Positions 1 through 9,622 are shown, counted from the first letter of the stretch. The stretch: DNA of 64,000 bases from Nostoc sp. UHCC 0302 (GCF_038096175.1 NZ_CP151099.1:7728001-7792000), one strand, 5' to 3'. Numbers and translations are program-made. The notes: generated by a model not told the origin, from the letters alone.

Positions 1-260
1 TCAGGATTGACAGCACAGCGGATATAGCCAGATCGAGCATTAAATTTGCAACTAATGTCGCCAATTAAATAACCCACTCCTTCTAGATAGTAGCGATCAC
101 TTTCAATAGGTCTTTCATTCTGGCGTACCCGTACCACTGGAAAACTCATCGCTGCTTGTCTTAACCGTGCGCGTGTCCGTAATTGGGTTTTACGCATCAC
201 CCACAGGGAAAACAGGGACGGTAAAAAACCAACGGCAATCACTAAAAGTGTCCTTAACAC
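1..260 (-). CDS. DUF6464-like small membrane protein (3' part outside window)
   Basis: The reading frame is open from the window edge to a GTG at 258-260, preceded by AGAAGG. The visible protein has a hydrophobic N-terminal helix (about residues 4-21), a basic stretch (MRKTQLRTRARLRQ), then YYLEGVGYLIGDISCKFNA and an IRCAVNP motif. I recall this pattern from small cyanobacterial proteins labelled DUF6464; that is from memory. The function is unknown. It is probably anchored in a membrane with a cysteine-containing domain exposed. The frame stays open upstream of the GTG to about 480 without a convincing start, so a longer form cannot be excluded. Confidence 0.6.
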   Translation of the reverse strand, partial: MLRTLLVIAVGFLPSLFSLWVMRKTQLRTRARLRQAAMSFPVVRVRQNERPIESDRYYLEGVGYLIGDISCKFNARSGYIRCAVNP

Positions 261-518
261 CTTCTTTTTACCTCTTTTGTGCGCTGATTGATCGTCACCT
301 GATGTTGCACTCTGGTGTTTACGGAAGTGCAAATCTTTGGGCAGTTGTATCTTTTTGCCATTAACAAGTTTGTCAATGGCAATAACAGTGTGGCATTTAG
401 CAATTCTCAACAAGAAGTACACCCTGCCACTTCCATCAGCATAACTTTTACAACCCAAGGGGTGAGCTGTTGTTGAATATTAATAATTTTAAGATTTGTT
501 GATTAGCACGCTTTTAAA

Positions 519-998
519 TCAGCGCTTTGTGTCAGTCTCTACCTCATTCTTGTTTTTTCTATGTCGCTGTGATGCTAGTCTTTTATTTTTGGTTTGCTCA
601 CGTAGTTGCTGTGCTAGTTGCGCTGCTTCCTTCTCTGCTCGGCATAAATCAACTTTTCGCATTGTCAGGATAAATGTTGCATCGGGCTTTTTTCTGACGC
701 AAGGAACACCTACTGTGAAATCCTGACAAATGTTTTTGCCTGGCCCCTCTTTTATCAGTGGGTGAAATTTTTGAGATTTGAGCGTGCTGGCTATTGCCTT
801 CAACTCTAATATTGCTATTTCTAACTCTTCTGCTATTTCGTTGATACGTTCGCTTTGTGCTACTAAACGCTCCCATCCACTGATGATTCTTTCCTCTTGA
901 GGTTGCAGTGGCGCGATCGCAGTAGTGACAATTGTTGGTTTTAATAAAGGAACATTCAGCGAGATGGCACTTTTGTAGCTGTTTTGGATGTTTTTCAT
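519..998 (-). CDS. Hypothetical charged coiled-coil protein
   Basis: I do not recognise this protein. The start at 998 (MKNIQNSYKSA) is chosen because AGGAG lies about 7 nt upstream; the frame could also open at 1034. The middle (roughly residues 40-85) is a helical run rich in E, I, A and L (RINEIAEELEIAILELKAIAS), compatible with a coiled coil. A short cysteine-containing patch (GKNICQDFTVGVPCVRKK) follows, then a strongly basic C-terminus (REQTKNKRLASQRHRKNKN) that could bind nucleic acid. No partner gene is adjacent. It may be lineage-specific. Confidence 0.55.
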   Translation of the reverse strand: MKNIQNSYKSAISLNVPLLKPTIVTTAIAPLQPQEERIISGWERLVAQSERINEIAEELEIAILELKAIASTLKSQKFHPLIKEGPGKNICQDFTVGVPCVRKKPDATFILTMRKVDLCRAEKEAAQLAQQLREQTKNKRLASQRHRKNKNEVETDTKR

Positions 999-1525
999 AG
1001 TTACTCCTGTAATGCTACTTAACTCGTAAGGCATTTTAGCAGTAAAAAGTACATATGTACTATAAATTTAATATATAACGTTTTTGACCACTTGTACTAA
1101 GTGGCAGTCATACACGTAAAAATGTGATGCTTAGGGTAACGTAGTGAAGTATCTTAGAAATTATTTGCTACAAGTGCTGCTAGCGCGAAGTGAGACAGTG
1201 CATGTATAATTTGTACAGTTATCGCGAGTAGACGCCCATAGATACATCTTGCCATAGGCTAGGGTGCTTTAAAGCAGGGTGGCAAGTAGCATACAGCAGT
1301 TTGCAAGTAAATGAATTACAGGATCTGAGTTAAAAAGCTAGATATAAAGCCGGATTTATTTCTGACTCACCTCGGCTACGCTCGATGGTCGCCGAGCGCA
1401 GCTGAGGTGCAACCACCTGTATTCGGAATTCTGCTGTATTTTATATAGCGGACAATTTCACCAATATATATATAAGCTAAATCGTATTTTAAAAATTGTC
1501 AGATGATAACTAGCGATTACTAAAA
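999..1525. other. Intergenic region with an inverted repeat
   Basis: No gene is supported here. It holds AT-rich sequence and, around 1368-1410, a GC-rich inverted repeat (CACCTCGGCTACGCTCG ... CGAGCGCAGCTGAGGTG) of the dispersed kind seen elsewhere in the window. Confidence 0.5.
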
Positions 1526-2092
1526 TTAATAATGTTTAATTACATTAGAAATAGCGTCAGTTTTATTATAACTTTTGCGCCATTGTTCAAGATGATTAAT
1601 ACATATTGATTTAGTGACAACATTCATATCATTTCCACGCCAAGCTATTTCTGAATCTGTCGTAAAGACTCCACATTCTAACTGCTCCAGCCTGATATCC
1701 CAATATTCACTAAATCGGCTTTTTAAAGTAATAACTTGTTCAAATACTTTGTTTCTATGCTTATTTCTTCTTTTTCTTTCTGTAGCACCCGTTGCTTCTG
1801 TATCAATAAACTTAGTTTCTATTAAAAGTAAATTTCCTTTAAATGTTAGATAAACAAAATCGCATTTTCCTAAATCTGTATAATCTGCTATTGGAGATTT
1901 TTCAAATAACAGTAATTCAGCGCATGAAGGAAATAACTCTTTTATATTTAGGAATAAATAAGCTTGTAATAGAAGTTCTTTATCATAAGGAAACACGATA
2001 ACCCCCTCAAAGAATTTTTTAATGTCTTCTTGAGTTTGGGGTTGAATTCTTCTACAGTATGAAACAAATTTATTTAGCTCATTTGCGGTCAT
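1526..2092 (-). CDS. PD-(D/E)XK nuclease-like hypothetical protein
   Basis: About 188 aa. The central block has the spacing expected of a restriction-endonuclease-like core: an aspartate in GKCDFVYLT on one strand, then LLLIETKFID, giving D-x(n)-E-x-K, followed by a basic helix (GATERKRRNKHRNKVFEQV). That makes a divergent DNase or DNA-binding fold the best guess; it is inference from motif spacing only. The ATG at 2092 has AAGGAG about 10 nt upstream, and a TTG one codon earlier is equally well placed. No methylase or helicase partner is adjacent; dnaE lies downstream on the same strand after about 160 bp. Confidence 0.6.
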   Translation of the reverse strand: MTANELNKFVSYCRRIQPQTQEDIKKFFEGVIVFPYDKELLLQAYLFLNIKELFPSCAELLLFEKSPIADYTDLGKCDFVYLTFKGNLLLIETKFIDTEATGATERKRRNKHRNKVFEQVITLKSRFSEYWDIRLEQLECGVFTTDSEIAWRGNDMNVVTKSICINHLEQWRKSYNKTDAISNVIKHY

Positions 2093-2255
2093 CAAGTTTT
2101 AGCTCCTTACCTCAGTTGCTGCCTCAATGATCATGGCATTAAAATATACCAACTTCTTAAGGAAGGTATCATCCGCATAAGTAACTAAAAAAACAATTAC
2201 CTTTTTGATTGCGTAAGTTGATCTACTATTGACAGTTAGTAAAAAAGATATCAAG

Positions 2256-3617
2256 CTACTGACTTTGGCTACTAATCAACGGTTTGATATGGGCAGAAAA
2301 TCTGGCGTTTTGCAAAGCTTGGACGGTAATTCTAGAATCTTGTACACAAAATTGCCAACCTAAGCGCACAAGTTTGCGAGAATTTTCAGTTTGTACAATT
2401 CCGATAATCGGCATTTTTGCCTTTTCTTTATCACCTGACTGTTCTTGTAAAATTGTTTTCAAGCGATGTAGTTCTTCAATGTTTCCGGCTTGTTGAGGAT
2501 TCAATTCCACCATTACCATCTGTACTGTTTCAACTGGTTCTGCGTCTTCAAGAATAAATTGGGTTTGTTCGTCTCGTCGGTCTACTTTCCCCCAAATAAT
2601 TAATCTGGTATCTACTTGCAGCAAAGAACTAATACGTTCATAAGTTTTGGGAAATACTACAGCTTCTGATTGTGTGGTTAAATCTTCTATTTGCAAAATT
2701 GCCATTGAGTCACCTTTTTTGGTGACCACTTTTTTGACACCATTTAACATGACAACTGCACAAAGTTTTATATCTTCTCTTTGTTCACCAAGTTGCGAAA
2801 GGTTAATTGGAGTTAAGAGAGGTACTATTTGCCTTAAAGATTTTAATGGATGATCTGATACATAAAAGCCCAATAATTCTTTTTCCATCCGCAATTTTTC
2901 TTGTGGGGGAAAATCCATAACAGGTTTAGCTTTAGGAGCTATTTCAAAAGCATTATTTGCTCTCTTATTATTAGCGGAAGAAAATCCACCTCCTAATAAA
3001 TCAAAAAGATTTCCTTGACCGCTAGCCCTGTCTTTAGCACGGGATTGCGCCCAGTCATACACTAGCTCTAAGTCATTGATTAACTGTTGGCGGTTCGGTT
3101 CAAGTTTGTCAAAAGCTCCACAGTAAATCAATGACTCCAAAGTACGGCGATTAACAGCGCGTAAATCGACGCGATCGCAAAAATCAGCGAGTGATTTAAA
3201 CTCTCCTGTCTCATTCCTCGCTGACAAAATGCAGGCGATCGCATTCTGGCCTACATTACGCACCGCTGAAAATCCAAATAAAATTTTTCCTGCTGTTGGC
3301 GTGAAATCTACACCAGAGCGATTAATATCAGGCGGATCTATTGGAATCCCCATATTCGTGCAGTTAGTAATATATCTCTGCACTTTATCTGTGTCGCCAC
3401 TGTTAGCTGTTAACAGTGCCGCCATATACTCTAATGGATAATTAGCTTTTAAATATGCTGTTTGATAAGTTACATATCCATAGGCAGTAGAATGGGATTT
3501 ATTGAAACAATTAGAAGCTATTAAACTATTTTTGATAACAAAATTATGGTCGCGTTCTAAGCCAATATCGTAGACATTCTCGTTGCCTAAATATTTACGG
3601 GTGACTATTTTAACCAT
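2256..3617 (-). CDS. dnaE: DNA polymerase III alpha subunit, C-terminal half with split-intein IntC
   Basis: Residues 1-36 are the C-terminal fragment of the cyanobacterial DnaE split intein: TRKYLGNENVYDIG, then ERDHNF with the block-F histidine, ending in ...IASN. The +1 residue is Cys37, followed by FN. In the family, Asn36 cyclises and Cys37 accepts the N-extein, so trans-splicing with DnaE-N (encoded elsewhere) restores the replicative polymerase. The rest (about 416 aa) matches the alpha-subunit C-terminus: the finger/tau-binding region, a helix-hairpin-helix segment (ALADFCDRVDLRAVNRRTLE) and an OB fold (IKLCAVVMLNGVKKVVTKKG). The start is an ATG directly on the intein. The penultimate residue is Ser rather than the usual His, as in the fast Nostoc DnaE inteins. 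Confidence 0.97.
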   Translation of the reverse strand: MVKIVTRKYLGNENVYDIGLERDHNFVIKNSLIASNCFNKSHSTAYGYVTYQTAYLKANYPLEYMAALLTANSGDTDKVQRYITNCTNMGIPIDPPDINRSGVDFTPTAGKILFGFSAVRNVGQNAIACILSARNETGEFKSLADFCDRVDLRAVNRRTLESLIYCGAFDKLEPNRQQLINDLELVYDWAQSRAKDRASGQGNLFDLLGGGFSSANNKRANNAFEIAPKAKPVMDFPPQEKLRMEKELLGFYVSDHPLKSLRQIVPLLTPINLSQLGEQREDIKLCAVVMLNGVKKVVTKKGDSMAILQIEDLTTQSEAVVFPKTYERISSLLQVDTRLIIWGKVDRRDEQTQFILEDAEPVETVQMVMVELNPQQAGNIEELHRLKTILQEQSGDKEKAKMPIIGIVQTENSRKLVRLGWQFCVQDSRITVQALQNARFSAHIKPLISSQSQ

Positions 3618-4136
3618 TCTTTCCTACTCCTAAAACAAATTTTGTTAAACTGATTAATTGATAAAAATATCAGGTTTATAGAGTGGATATTACTTAATAA
3701 TACAAAACTTTGTGACGAGCAAACACTGCTATACTCTTACACAAAAATAGCCACAATTTATCAAATTTTAGTAAAATACTAAACAAACAGTTTGAAAAGC
3801 AGCTATCTGCTGTCTTAGAAACTGATTCAATATAGATTAATCAAAGTAATCAGCATCTTAAACGGCTCAACCTAGTTGATTTGCGCGATGATGTTAAGTG
3901 TTTAATCGCTTTGTTCCTAAACCTCAGACCCTTACAGCCTTTCTTGCTCAGCCAATTGAGTATTACCTCTGAATAATCCTAGATACGGTGTTGGGAAGGG
4001 GTAGATGCAGAGAGATGAGCGAAAATAGCTATTGATTAATGCCCCATACTTCGACAAAGCTCAGTACAAGTGCCCTATGCCCAATTTGGGTCAATATGTA
4101 ATAAAATCAAGGACTTGAGTCATAGAGAGAGCAATC
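3618..4136. other. Divergent intergenic region dnaE-C / gatA
   Basis: No gene is seen. This AT-rich space should hold divergent promoters for dnaE-C and gatA. A short dispersed-repeat fragment (CTTCGACAAAGCTCAGTACAA) lies near 4051-4071. A GAGAGAG purine run about 6 nt before 4137 probably serves as the gatA ribosome binding site. Confidence 0.45.
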
Positions 4137-5597
4137 ATGGCATCCATCCGCGAGTTGCACGAACAGCTAATAAAAAAAGAACGTTCTGCCGTTGAAATTA
4201 CCCAAGAAGCTCTAGAGCGCATTCAAGCTCTAGAGCCGAAATTGCACAGTTTCTTGTATGTGACAGCAGAACAAGCATTAGAGCAAGCTCGTGCTGTGGA
4301 TGGCAAAATCGCTGCTGGAGAGGAAATTGGCATCCTTGCAGGGATTCCCATTGGCGTTAAAGACAATATGTGTACTAAGGGTATTCCTACTACCTGCGCC
4401 TCACGAATTTTAGAAAATTTTGTGCCGCCTTATGAATCAACCGTGACGCAAAAACTGGCGGACTCTGGAGCGGTGATGGTAGGCAAAACTAATTTAGACG
4501 AGTTTGCAATGGGTGGTTCCACAGAAAACTCTGCTTACCAAGTCACGGCTAATCCTTGGGATTTGTCACGGGTTCCGGGTGGTTCTTCTGGGGGATCTGC
4601 CGCAGCCGTAGCGGCAGATGAATGCGTTGTTGCCCTTGGTTCTGATACTGGTGGTTCGATTCGGCAACCTGCATCTTTTTGTGGTGTAGTGGGGATGAAA
4701 CCGACTTATGGCCTAGTTTCTCGTTATGGTTTAGTGGCTTACGCTTCATCTTTAGATCAAATAGGGCCATTTGCCCAGACAGTAGAAGATGCTGCGATAT
4801 TATTGAGTGCGATCGCAGGTTACGATCCCAAAGACTCTACCAGCCTGAAAGTAGATATTCCTGACTACGCCGCTAGCTTAAAACCAGACCTCAAAGCCAG
4901 AGGAAAAATCAGAATCGGTGTAATTAAAGAAACTTTTGGTGAAGGCTTAGACTCCGTAGTCGAACAAGCTGTTACCAAAGCACTGGAACAACTACAACAT
5001 TTGGGAGCAGAGATTGATGTAGTTTCCTGTCCCAGTTTCCGCTATGGCGTACCTAGCTATTACATCATCGCCCCATCGGAAGCCTCAGCTAACCTAGCCC
5101 GTTACGATGGTGTTAAGTATGGGTTGCGTGCGCCTGATGCAGACAATCTACTATCTATGTACACTCGTACTCGCGCTACTGGTTTTGGAGCAGAAGTCAA
5201 ACGCCGAATTATGATTGGAACCTACGCCCTTTCGGCTGGCTATTATGATGCCTTTTATCTGAAAGCTCAAAAAGTCCGCACTTTGATTAAACAAGACTTT
5301 CAAAAAGCTTTTCAAAAATTTGATGTACTAGTCTCTCCTACCGCTCCCACTACAGCTTTCAAGGCAGGAGAAAAAACTACAGATCCGTTGAGTATGTATT
5401 TAGTTGACTTAATGACTATTCCCGTTAACCTTGCTGGTTTACCAGGATTAAGCGTACCTTGTGGCTTTGATGATCAAGGGCTACCGATTGGATTGCAACT
5501 AATTGGCAATGTACTTAGAGAAGACCAACTGTTTCAAGTGGCTTATGCTTATGAGAAATCTACCTCTTGGCATCTACGTAAACCGCAAATATCTTGA
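4137..5597 (+). CDS. gatA: Asp-tRNA(Asn)/Glu-tRNA(Gln) amidotransferase subunit A
   Basis: Full-length GatA of 486 aa. This amidase-signature subunit of GatCAB releases ammonia from glutamine and passes it to GatB, which amidates Glu-tRNA(Gln) in the cytoplasm. The catalytic Ser-cisSer-Lys triad is visible: Lys75 in GIPIGVKDN, Ser150 in [10 protein letters not shown] and Ser174 in [13 protein letters not shown]; the 75- and 99-residue spacings match the family. It stands alone here without gatB or gatC, which is normal in cyanobacteria. It ends 24 bp before the convergent RodZ-like gene. The start is the ATG at 4137 ([11 protein letters not shown]). Confidence 0.97.
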   Translation: MASIRELHEQLIKKERSAVEITQEALERIQALEPKLHSFLYVTAEQALEQARAVDGKIAAGEEIGILAGIPIGVKDNMCTKGIPTTCASRILENFVPPYESTVTQKLADSGAVMVGKTNLDEFAMGGSTENSAYQVTANPWDLSRVPGGSSGGSAAAVAADECVVALGSDTGGSIRQPASFCGVVGMKPTYGLVSRYGLVAYASSLDQIGPFAQTVEDAAILLSAIAGYDPKDSTSLKVDIPDYAASLKPDLKARGKIRIGVIKETFGEGLDSVVEQAVTKALEQLQHLGAEIDVVSCPSFRYGVPSYYIIAPSEASANLARYDGVKYGLRAPDADNLLSMYTRTRATGFGAEVKRRIMIGTYALSAGYYDAFYLKAQKVRTLIKQDFQKAFQKFDVLVSPTAPTTAFKAGEKTTDPLSMYLVDLMTIPVNLAGLPGLSVPCGFDDQGLPIGLQLIGNVLREDQLFQVAYAYEKSTSWHLRKPQIS

Positions 5598-5621
5598 AAA
5601 TAGACATTGAGTTTCTACTAG

Positions 5622-6098
5622 TTAATTGTCAATTATTCGTTCTTGATTGCTATTGACCATTGACTGTTGCTCGTTGAGTTGTGGAGTCAAAGATTCGGAT
5701 GTAACTTGTGGATTATGTGTATAAAATAGCCCGGCAGACGCAGCCGCTAACAATAATCCATAGGTAATAAAAAGAGGTATGTGTAAAACTGATTTTCTGT
5801 CTAAATTCTGATTTTTACAATTAGTATCTAGACAGAAAACATTACTTTTAAGGCTCTGTGTTAAAGCACTTCCATCCAGGCCCAAGGCGTCTGCGTAGCG
5901 ACGGATGAATCCTTGAACAAAAACAAGCTCAGGCAATTCTTCATATCGCCCTTCTTCTAAAGCTAGCAAAATAGCTGGTCGAATAAGTGTCTGAGCCGCT
6001 ATTTCTTCTATACGTATGGATTTTTCTTGTCTTACTTGTTGCAGCTTTGTACTGATTTCCTGGAACTGTTTTACTTGAACTTCATTTAAGCGCGTCAC
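5622..6098 (-). CDS. Short RodZ-like HTH membrane protein
   Basis: 158 aa, GTG start at 6098 with GGAGA about 8 nt upstream. Residues 13-80 form a RodZ/HTH_25-type helix-turn-helix (LQQVRQEKSIRIEEIAAQT, then VQGFIRRYADALGLDG). A basic linker and one transmembrane helix (about 110-125, LFITYGLLLAAASAGLFY) follow, with a short tail. RodZ proteins link the MreB cytoskeleton to the cell wall, and the HTH acts as a protein-binding module. This copy lacks the long periplasmic domain of canonical RodZ, so its role may be regulatory. A longer paralogue lies 1.2 kb away, beyond the hydrolase gene. Confidence 0.8.
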   Translation of the reverse strand: MTRLNEVQVKQFQEISTKLQQVRQEKSIRIEEIAAQTLIRPAILLALEEGRYEELPELVFVQGFIRRYADALGLDGSALTQSLKSNVFCLDTNCKNQNLDRKSVLHIPLFITYGLLLAAASAGLFYTHNPQVTSESLTPQLNEQQSMVNSNQERIIDN

Positions 6099-6327
6099 AG
6101 TCTTCTCCCGGTATTGATGAATCCTTACTATTAAAGAGTGAAACTACTGATAAACGCATACGTAAATTTACTAATAAATTCCTTTTAGGAAAAAAATTTT
6201 TCAAGATTCAGTTTAATCCTGATTAGAAAATTCCCACATAGTCAGAAAGAGCGTAATTATTATTTTTTATAAATACTTGTAACCGATTAAAATCTAGTAC
6301 ATGACTGCTAATTCACTGTAGCTTCCA

Positions 6328-7203
6328 ATGCAAGTATTGTTTAAACTGCTACTTTGGGCAGGGACAGTTGTAGCGATCGCTTACTCTGCTATCTGTCTCT
6401 TTCTGCTTATTCAACAACCTCGGTTCATCTTTTTTCCCTCTGCCGTGATTGAAAAGACACCAGAGTTGTTTAATCTTACTTACGAAGAGGTATGGTTACC
6501 TGTGCCAGTTAAAACTGGTAAGGTAGAACATATTCACGGTTGGTGGATAAAAGCAAAACAGCCTAACGCCAAAACATTACTGTACCTGCACGGAAATGGG
6601 ATTAATATTGGTGCAAACATAGCTCACACTAACCGATTTTATCAATTAGGATTTTCGGTCTTGCTGATTGATTACCGGGGTTACGGCCGCAGTCAGGGTA
6701 TCTTTCCAAATGAAAAGCGGGTTTATCAGGATGCAGCTACAGCTTGGAAATACTTAGTGCAGCAGCGACAGATTCCAGCCAAGCAAATTTTTATTTACGG
6801 TCATTCTCTGGGAGGAGCAATAGCTATTGATTTAGCAGTTAAATATCCAGATGCCGCTGGGCTAATTGTCGAAAGCTCTTTTACCTCTATCCGAGATTTA
6901 GTAACATATCAGAATATTTTTTGGATGTTTCCTGTCGATTTGATTCTGACACAGCGATTTGAATCTATCAAAAAAGTGCCAGAGCTGAAAATGCCAGTTT
7001 TATTCATTCATGGCGCTGTTGATTCGACTGTACCCGCTTTCATGAGCGAAAAACTTTACGCCAAAGCTATTGCACCAAAGCAACTATTTTTAGTTTCAGG
7101 AGCAAATCATAATGACACAGCAGTTGTTGGCGGTTTGCAATATGTGCAAAAGATAGAGTCTTTCATCCAACAAGTGCAAGGTTGCAGGTATTTAAATTTC
7201 TAA
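6328..7203 (+). CDS. Membrane-anchored alpha/beta hydrolase (BEM46/ABHD13-like)
   Basis: 291 aa with an N-terminal membrane helix (about residues 5-28) and an alpha/beta hydrolase domain. The catalytic triad can be placed: Ser160 in the nucleophile elbow YGHSLGG, Asp232 in GAVDST and His261 in GANHND. The oxyanion region is YLHGNG and the family motif DYRGYGRSQG is present. Substrates of this family are mostly unknown (ester or thioester hydrolysis). The gene sits alone between two RodZ-like genes, divergent from the first and 140 bp upstream of the second. The start is ATG 6328; no strong ribosome binding site is visible. Confidence 0.88.
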   Translation: MQVLFKLLLWAGTVVAIAYSAICLFLLIQQPRFIFFPSAVIEKTPELFNLTYEEVWLPVPVKTGKVEHIHGWWIKAKQPNAKTLLYLHGNGINIGANIAHTNRFYQLGFSVLLIDYRGYGRSQGIFPNEKRVYQDAATAWKYLVQQRQIPAKQIFIYGHSLGGAIAIDLAVKYPDAAGLIVESSFTSIRDLVTYQNIFWMFPVDLILTQRFESIKKVPELKMPVLFIHGAVDSTVPAFMSEKLYAKAIAPKQLFLVSGANHNDTAVVGGLQYVQKIESFIQQVQGCRYLNF

Positions 7204-7343
7204 CAGCGCACTGGTAATAATTTTTACTATTTTTCTGATTTTGGAGAAATTTTATACATTAGAATCCGGATAATTTAGGAACATTAAGAATAAATTATAC
7301 AGGTTAAACAACTCTTATTAGGGCGCCAGGAGAAACTTCAACC

Positions 7344-8453
7344 ATGACGATGACACCTGTATACTTGCTATCTATTCCAGGAAATCCTGAGATTAAAATA
7401 TCTGAAGATGAATTGCGATCGCCTAAAGAGCAGTGCCAAAAGCAATCACTACTAGGTGAAATAGAAGCTGAACTACATCAGAGTAAAGCTTATCGCCATG
7501 CTTTAGCTAGCTTGCAAGATTTGCTAGGCTTTTCATCTGAACAACTGAATATTTTGTTGAAAGTAGTAGGCAGAGAGGCAATTAATATAGCATTTCAGCG
7601 ATTTACACAAAATGAACAAACGGTTGCAGATATTAAGCAACAAGTAGATATTACTGTTTCACCAAGTCTTGAACAAGAAAAACCCAGCAGCGTAGCAAGC
7701 GATAAACTATATTTAAACCCAACGTCTGCAAATACTAGCGACGGCAATTTGCCGTTAGAATCTCAGGTGTTAGCGAATACACCTCAAAATTCAATAAATG
7801 AGCTGAAAAATAGGACTTCAGCAAGACTTATAAAATGGCTCAAGCCAAAGAAGCAACCTTCTACAACAACTGAAATAACTAAACAAATAGTAGTAGCCGA
7901 ACAACGTTTGGAAACTATGCGTCAAATCGGTGCAAAATTACGCCAAGCTCGTGAGTCTCAGCGTATTTCTCTGAGACAGCTTAACATTTATACTCACTTA
8001 TCAATCTATCAAATGGAGGCTATAGAGAATGGCAAGTTAGATTTATTGCCAGAGGATATCTTTGTTCGTGGCTTTATTCGGGTGATGGGAAATGCTTTAA
8101 AACTAGATGGCACAGCTTTGGCTGCTTCTTTACCAGTACCTGAGAAAGTTAAATCAGTTTTGCCTTCTAGGTATCAGTCTCAAAATACTTCCAAAGGATT
8201 GGACTTGACAATCAAGCCAATGCATCTATATGTGAGCTATACAGCGCTTGTTGCTGGGGCGATGGGAGGATTGACATTGATATCACAGCAAGCATATTCT
8301 GATAAAACACTTAATTCAGATGTAGTTACTTTGCCTTCTTCAACTATTTCTAAGTCACCTGATAAAACTAACGTAACTACTAAACCAGGGATTAAGTCTA
8401 GCAGTGCGGGTATTAGTGTAGGAACAGATATTGCTCCACCAGAATCACTCTAG
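7344..8453 (+). CDS. RodZ-like HTH membrane protein, long form
   Basis: 369 aa. An N-terminal helical region (about 1-100: IEAELHQSKAYRHALASLQ, then LGFSSEQLNILLKVVGREA) has no family I can name. A RodZ-type HTH_25 domain follows at about 190-260 (IGAKLRQARESQRISLRQL, then FVRGFIRVMGNALKLDGTAL), then one transmembrane helix near 293-312 (LYVSYTALVAGAMGGLTLIS) and a short Ser/Thr-rich tail. GGAG lies about 10 nt before the ATG at 7344; a second ATG two codons on is possible. The HTH is related to that of the short protein at 5622-6098. The N-terminal extension is an addition to the usual RodZ layout. Confidence 0.8.
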   Translation: MTMTPVYLLSIPGNPEIKISEDELRSPKEQCQKQSLLGEIEAELHQSKAYRHALASLQDLLGFSSEQLNILLKVVGREAINIAFQRFTQNEQTVADIKQQVDITVSPSLEQEKPSSVASDKLYLNPTSANTSDGNLPLESQVLANTPQNSINELKNRTSARLIKWLKPKKQPSTTTEITKQIVVAEQRLETMRQIGAKLRQARESQRISLRQLNIYTHLSIYQMEAIENGKLDLLPEDIFVRGFIRVMGNALKLDGTALAASLPVPEKVKSVLPSRYQSQNTSKGLDLTIKPMHLYVSYTALVAGAMGGLTLISQQAYSDKTLNSDVVTLPSSTISKSPDKTNVTTKPGIKSSSAGISVGTDIAPPESL

Positions 8454-8508
8454 GGTACAAAATTTTTCTGCATTACTTTTACTTTAGCGATCGCTTTATG
8501 CTCACTGT

Positions 8509-9282
8509 TTAAACCTGGGGAATAACGAGGTTAACCAGAGTATTAATTAAGCGATCGCTTTCCATTGGCATCACTTCTTTGCCATGAAGTACTTCCATCG
8601 TTATGACGTATGACATCACAGTCCCGGCAAAAATCCGTGCTGTTGCCTCTAGGTCAGAAATCTTTAGTTCTGGATGAGAAGCTAAATATTGAGTTAGAGT
8701 CACAATCCCAACTTTAAAGCCATTGCGAATAAACGTTTGCGCTAAATTAGGAAAACGCCCCGATTCCGCAAACACTAAGCGGATGAAAGAGATATATTTT
8801 TGATCCTTCAATATTTGGTTGAGCAAACTTATTGCTAACTCTTGCAATACCACTTTTGGTTCCCCTTCTAGCATTTGGGAACTAAATAAAAACTCAAACC
8901 GTTCGCTCACTATTCGCTCTATTAAGGCTGTGAATAGTCCTTCTTTGTCTCGAAAGTAGCTGTACAGGGTTTGCTTTGATACTCCAGAGGTTGCGGCTAT
9001 TCGCTCCATGCTGGTATCTGCATACCCATGCTGGAGAAACTCCTGCATTGCTCCCTGTAATATCTGTTCAGGCTTGCTCGTGTACTGAATATTGGGTAAT
9101 GAAGGTAGTTCGTCCTGCAACTCAATGCTTGGAGAATTAATATCTGGGCTGATTTTAGTGCGAATCAACTGGCGGATTACAGCAGTCATTGGTACTCCCT
9201 GACGTTCTGACTCATCCTTGAGTAAAGAAAGCTCACTTTGATTGAGTGTGACTCTCAAGCTGTAATCTCTTGGCTGTTTCAT
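8509..9282 (-). CDS. TetR-family repressor with N-terminal ribbon-helix-helix segment
   Basis: 257 aa. Residues 70-120 form the TetR DNA-binding domain (ILQGAMQEFLQHGYADTSM, then GVSKQTLYSYFRDKEGLF), and the remainder is an all-helical ligand/dimer domain. Ahead of it, residues 1-48 look like a CopG/Arc ribbon-helix-helix: one strand (YSLRVTLNQ) and two helices (LSLLKDESERQG, MTAVIRQLIRT). The gene is divergent from the HlyD-ABC operon, with 340 bp between. By analogy with E. coli CecR (YbiH) and ybhGFSR it probably represses the exporter; that is inference from layout and family. Confidence 0.88.
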   Translation of the reverse strand: MKQPRDYSLRVTLNQSELSLLKDESERQGVPMTAVIRQLIRTKISPDINSPSIELQDELPSLPNIQYTSKPEQILQGAMQEFLQHGYADTSMERIAATSGVSKQTLYSYFRDKEGLFTALIERIVSERFEFLFSSQMLEGEPKVVLQELAISLLNQILKDQKYISFIRLVFAESGRFPNLAQTFIRNGFKVGIVTLTQYLASHPELKISDLEATARIFAGTVMSYVITMEVLHGKEVMPMESDRLINTLVNLVIPQV

Positions 9283-9622
9283 TTTTGTATCATTTATTGT
9301 TCATTTTATGGAGTAAATATTTTACGTTATTTTTGATTAACAAACCATAGATATTCGGATATAATCTCGGATAATTAAAATAAATATCAACGCGATCGCA
9401 CCAAAAATCCCTGAAATAGCAAACCATACAGTCTAGTTGATTAACTATCAATTAGGAATGTTTTAAGTTGGCTACAAACAAGTACTTTTTTTACAGTAGG
9501 AAATAAATACATACCGTCAACCAAACATCTGTTCAGATAAACTCACACGACTTACCTAATATAAAAATCTGATTAGATTCTCCTGTAGCTGACACAATAA
9601 CAGTTGGACAAAGAGAAAAATT
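9283..9622. promoter_or_regulatory. Divergent regulatory region between TetR gene and exporter operon
   Basis: This AT-rich 340-bp divergent spacer must contain promoters for the repressor gene and the exporter operon, and presumably the operator. I see a HIP1-like GCGATCGC at about 9392-9399, but no clear long palindrome I would call the operator. Confidence 0.45.
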
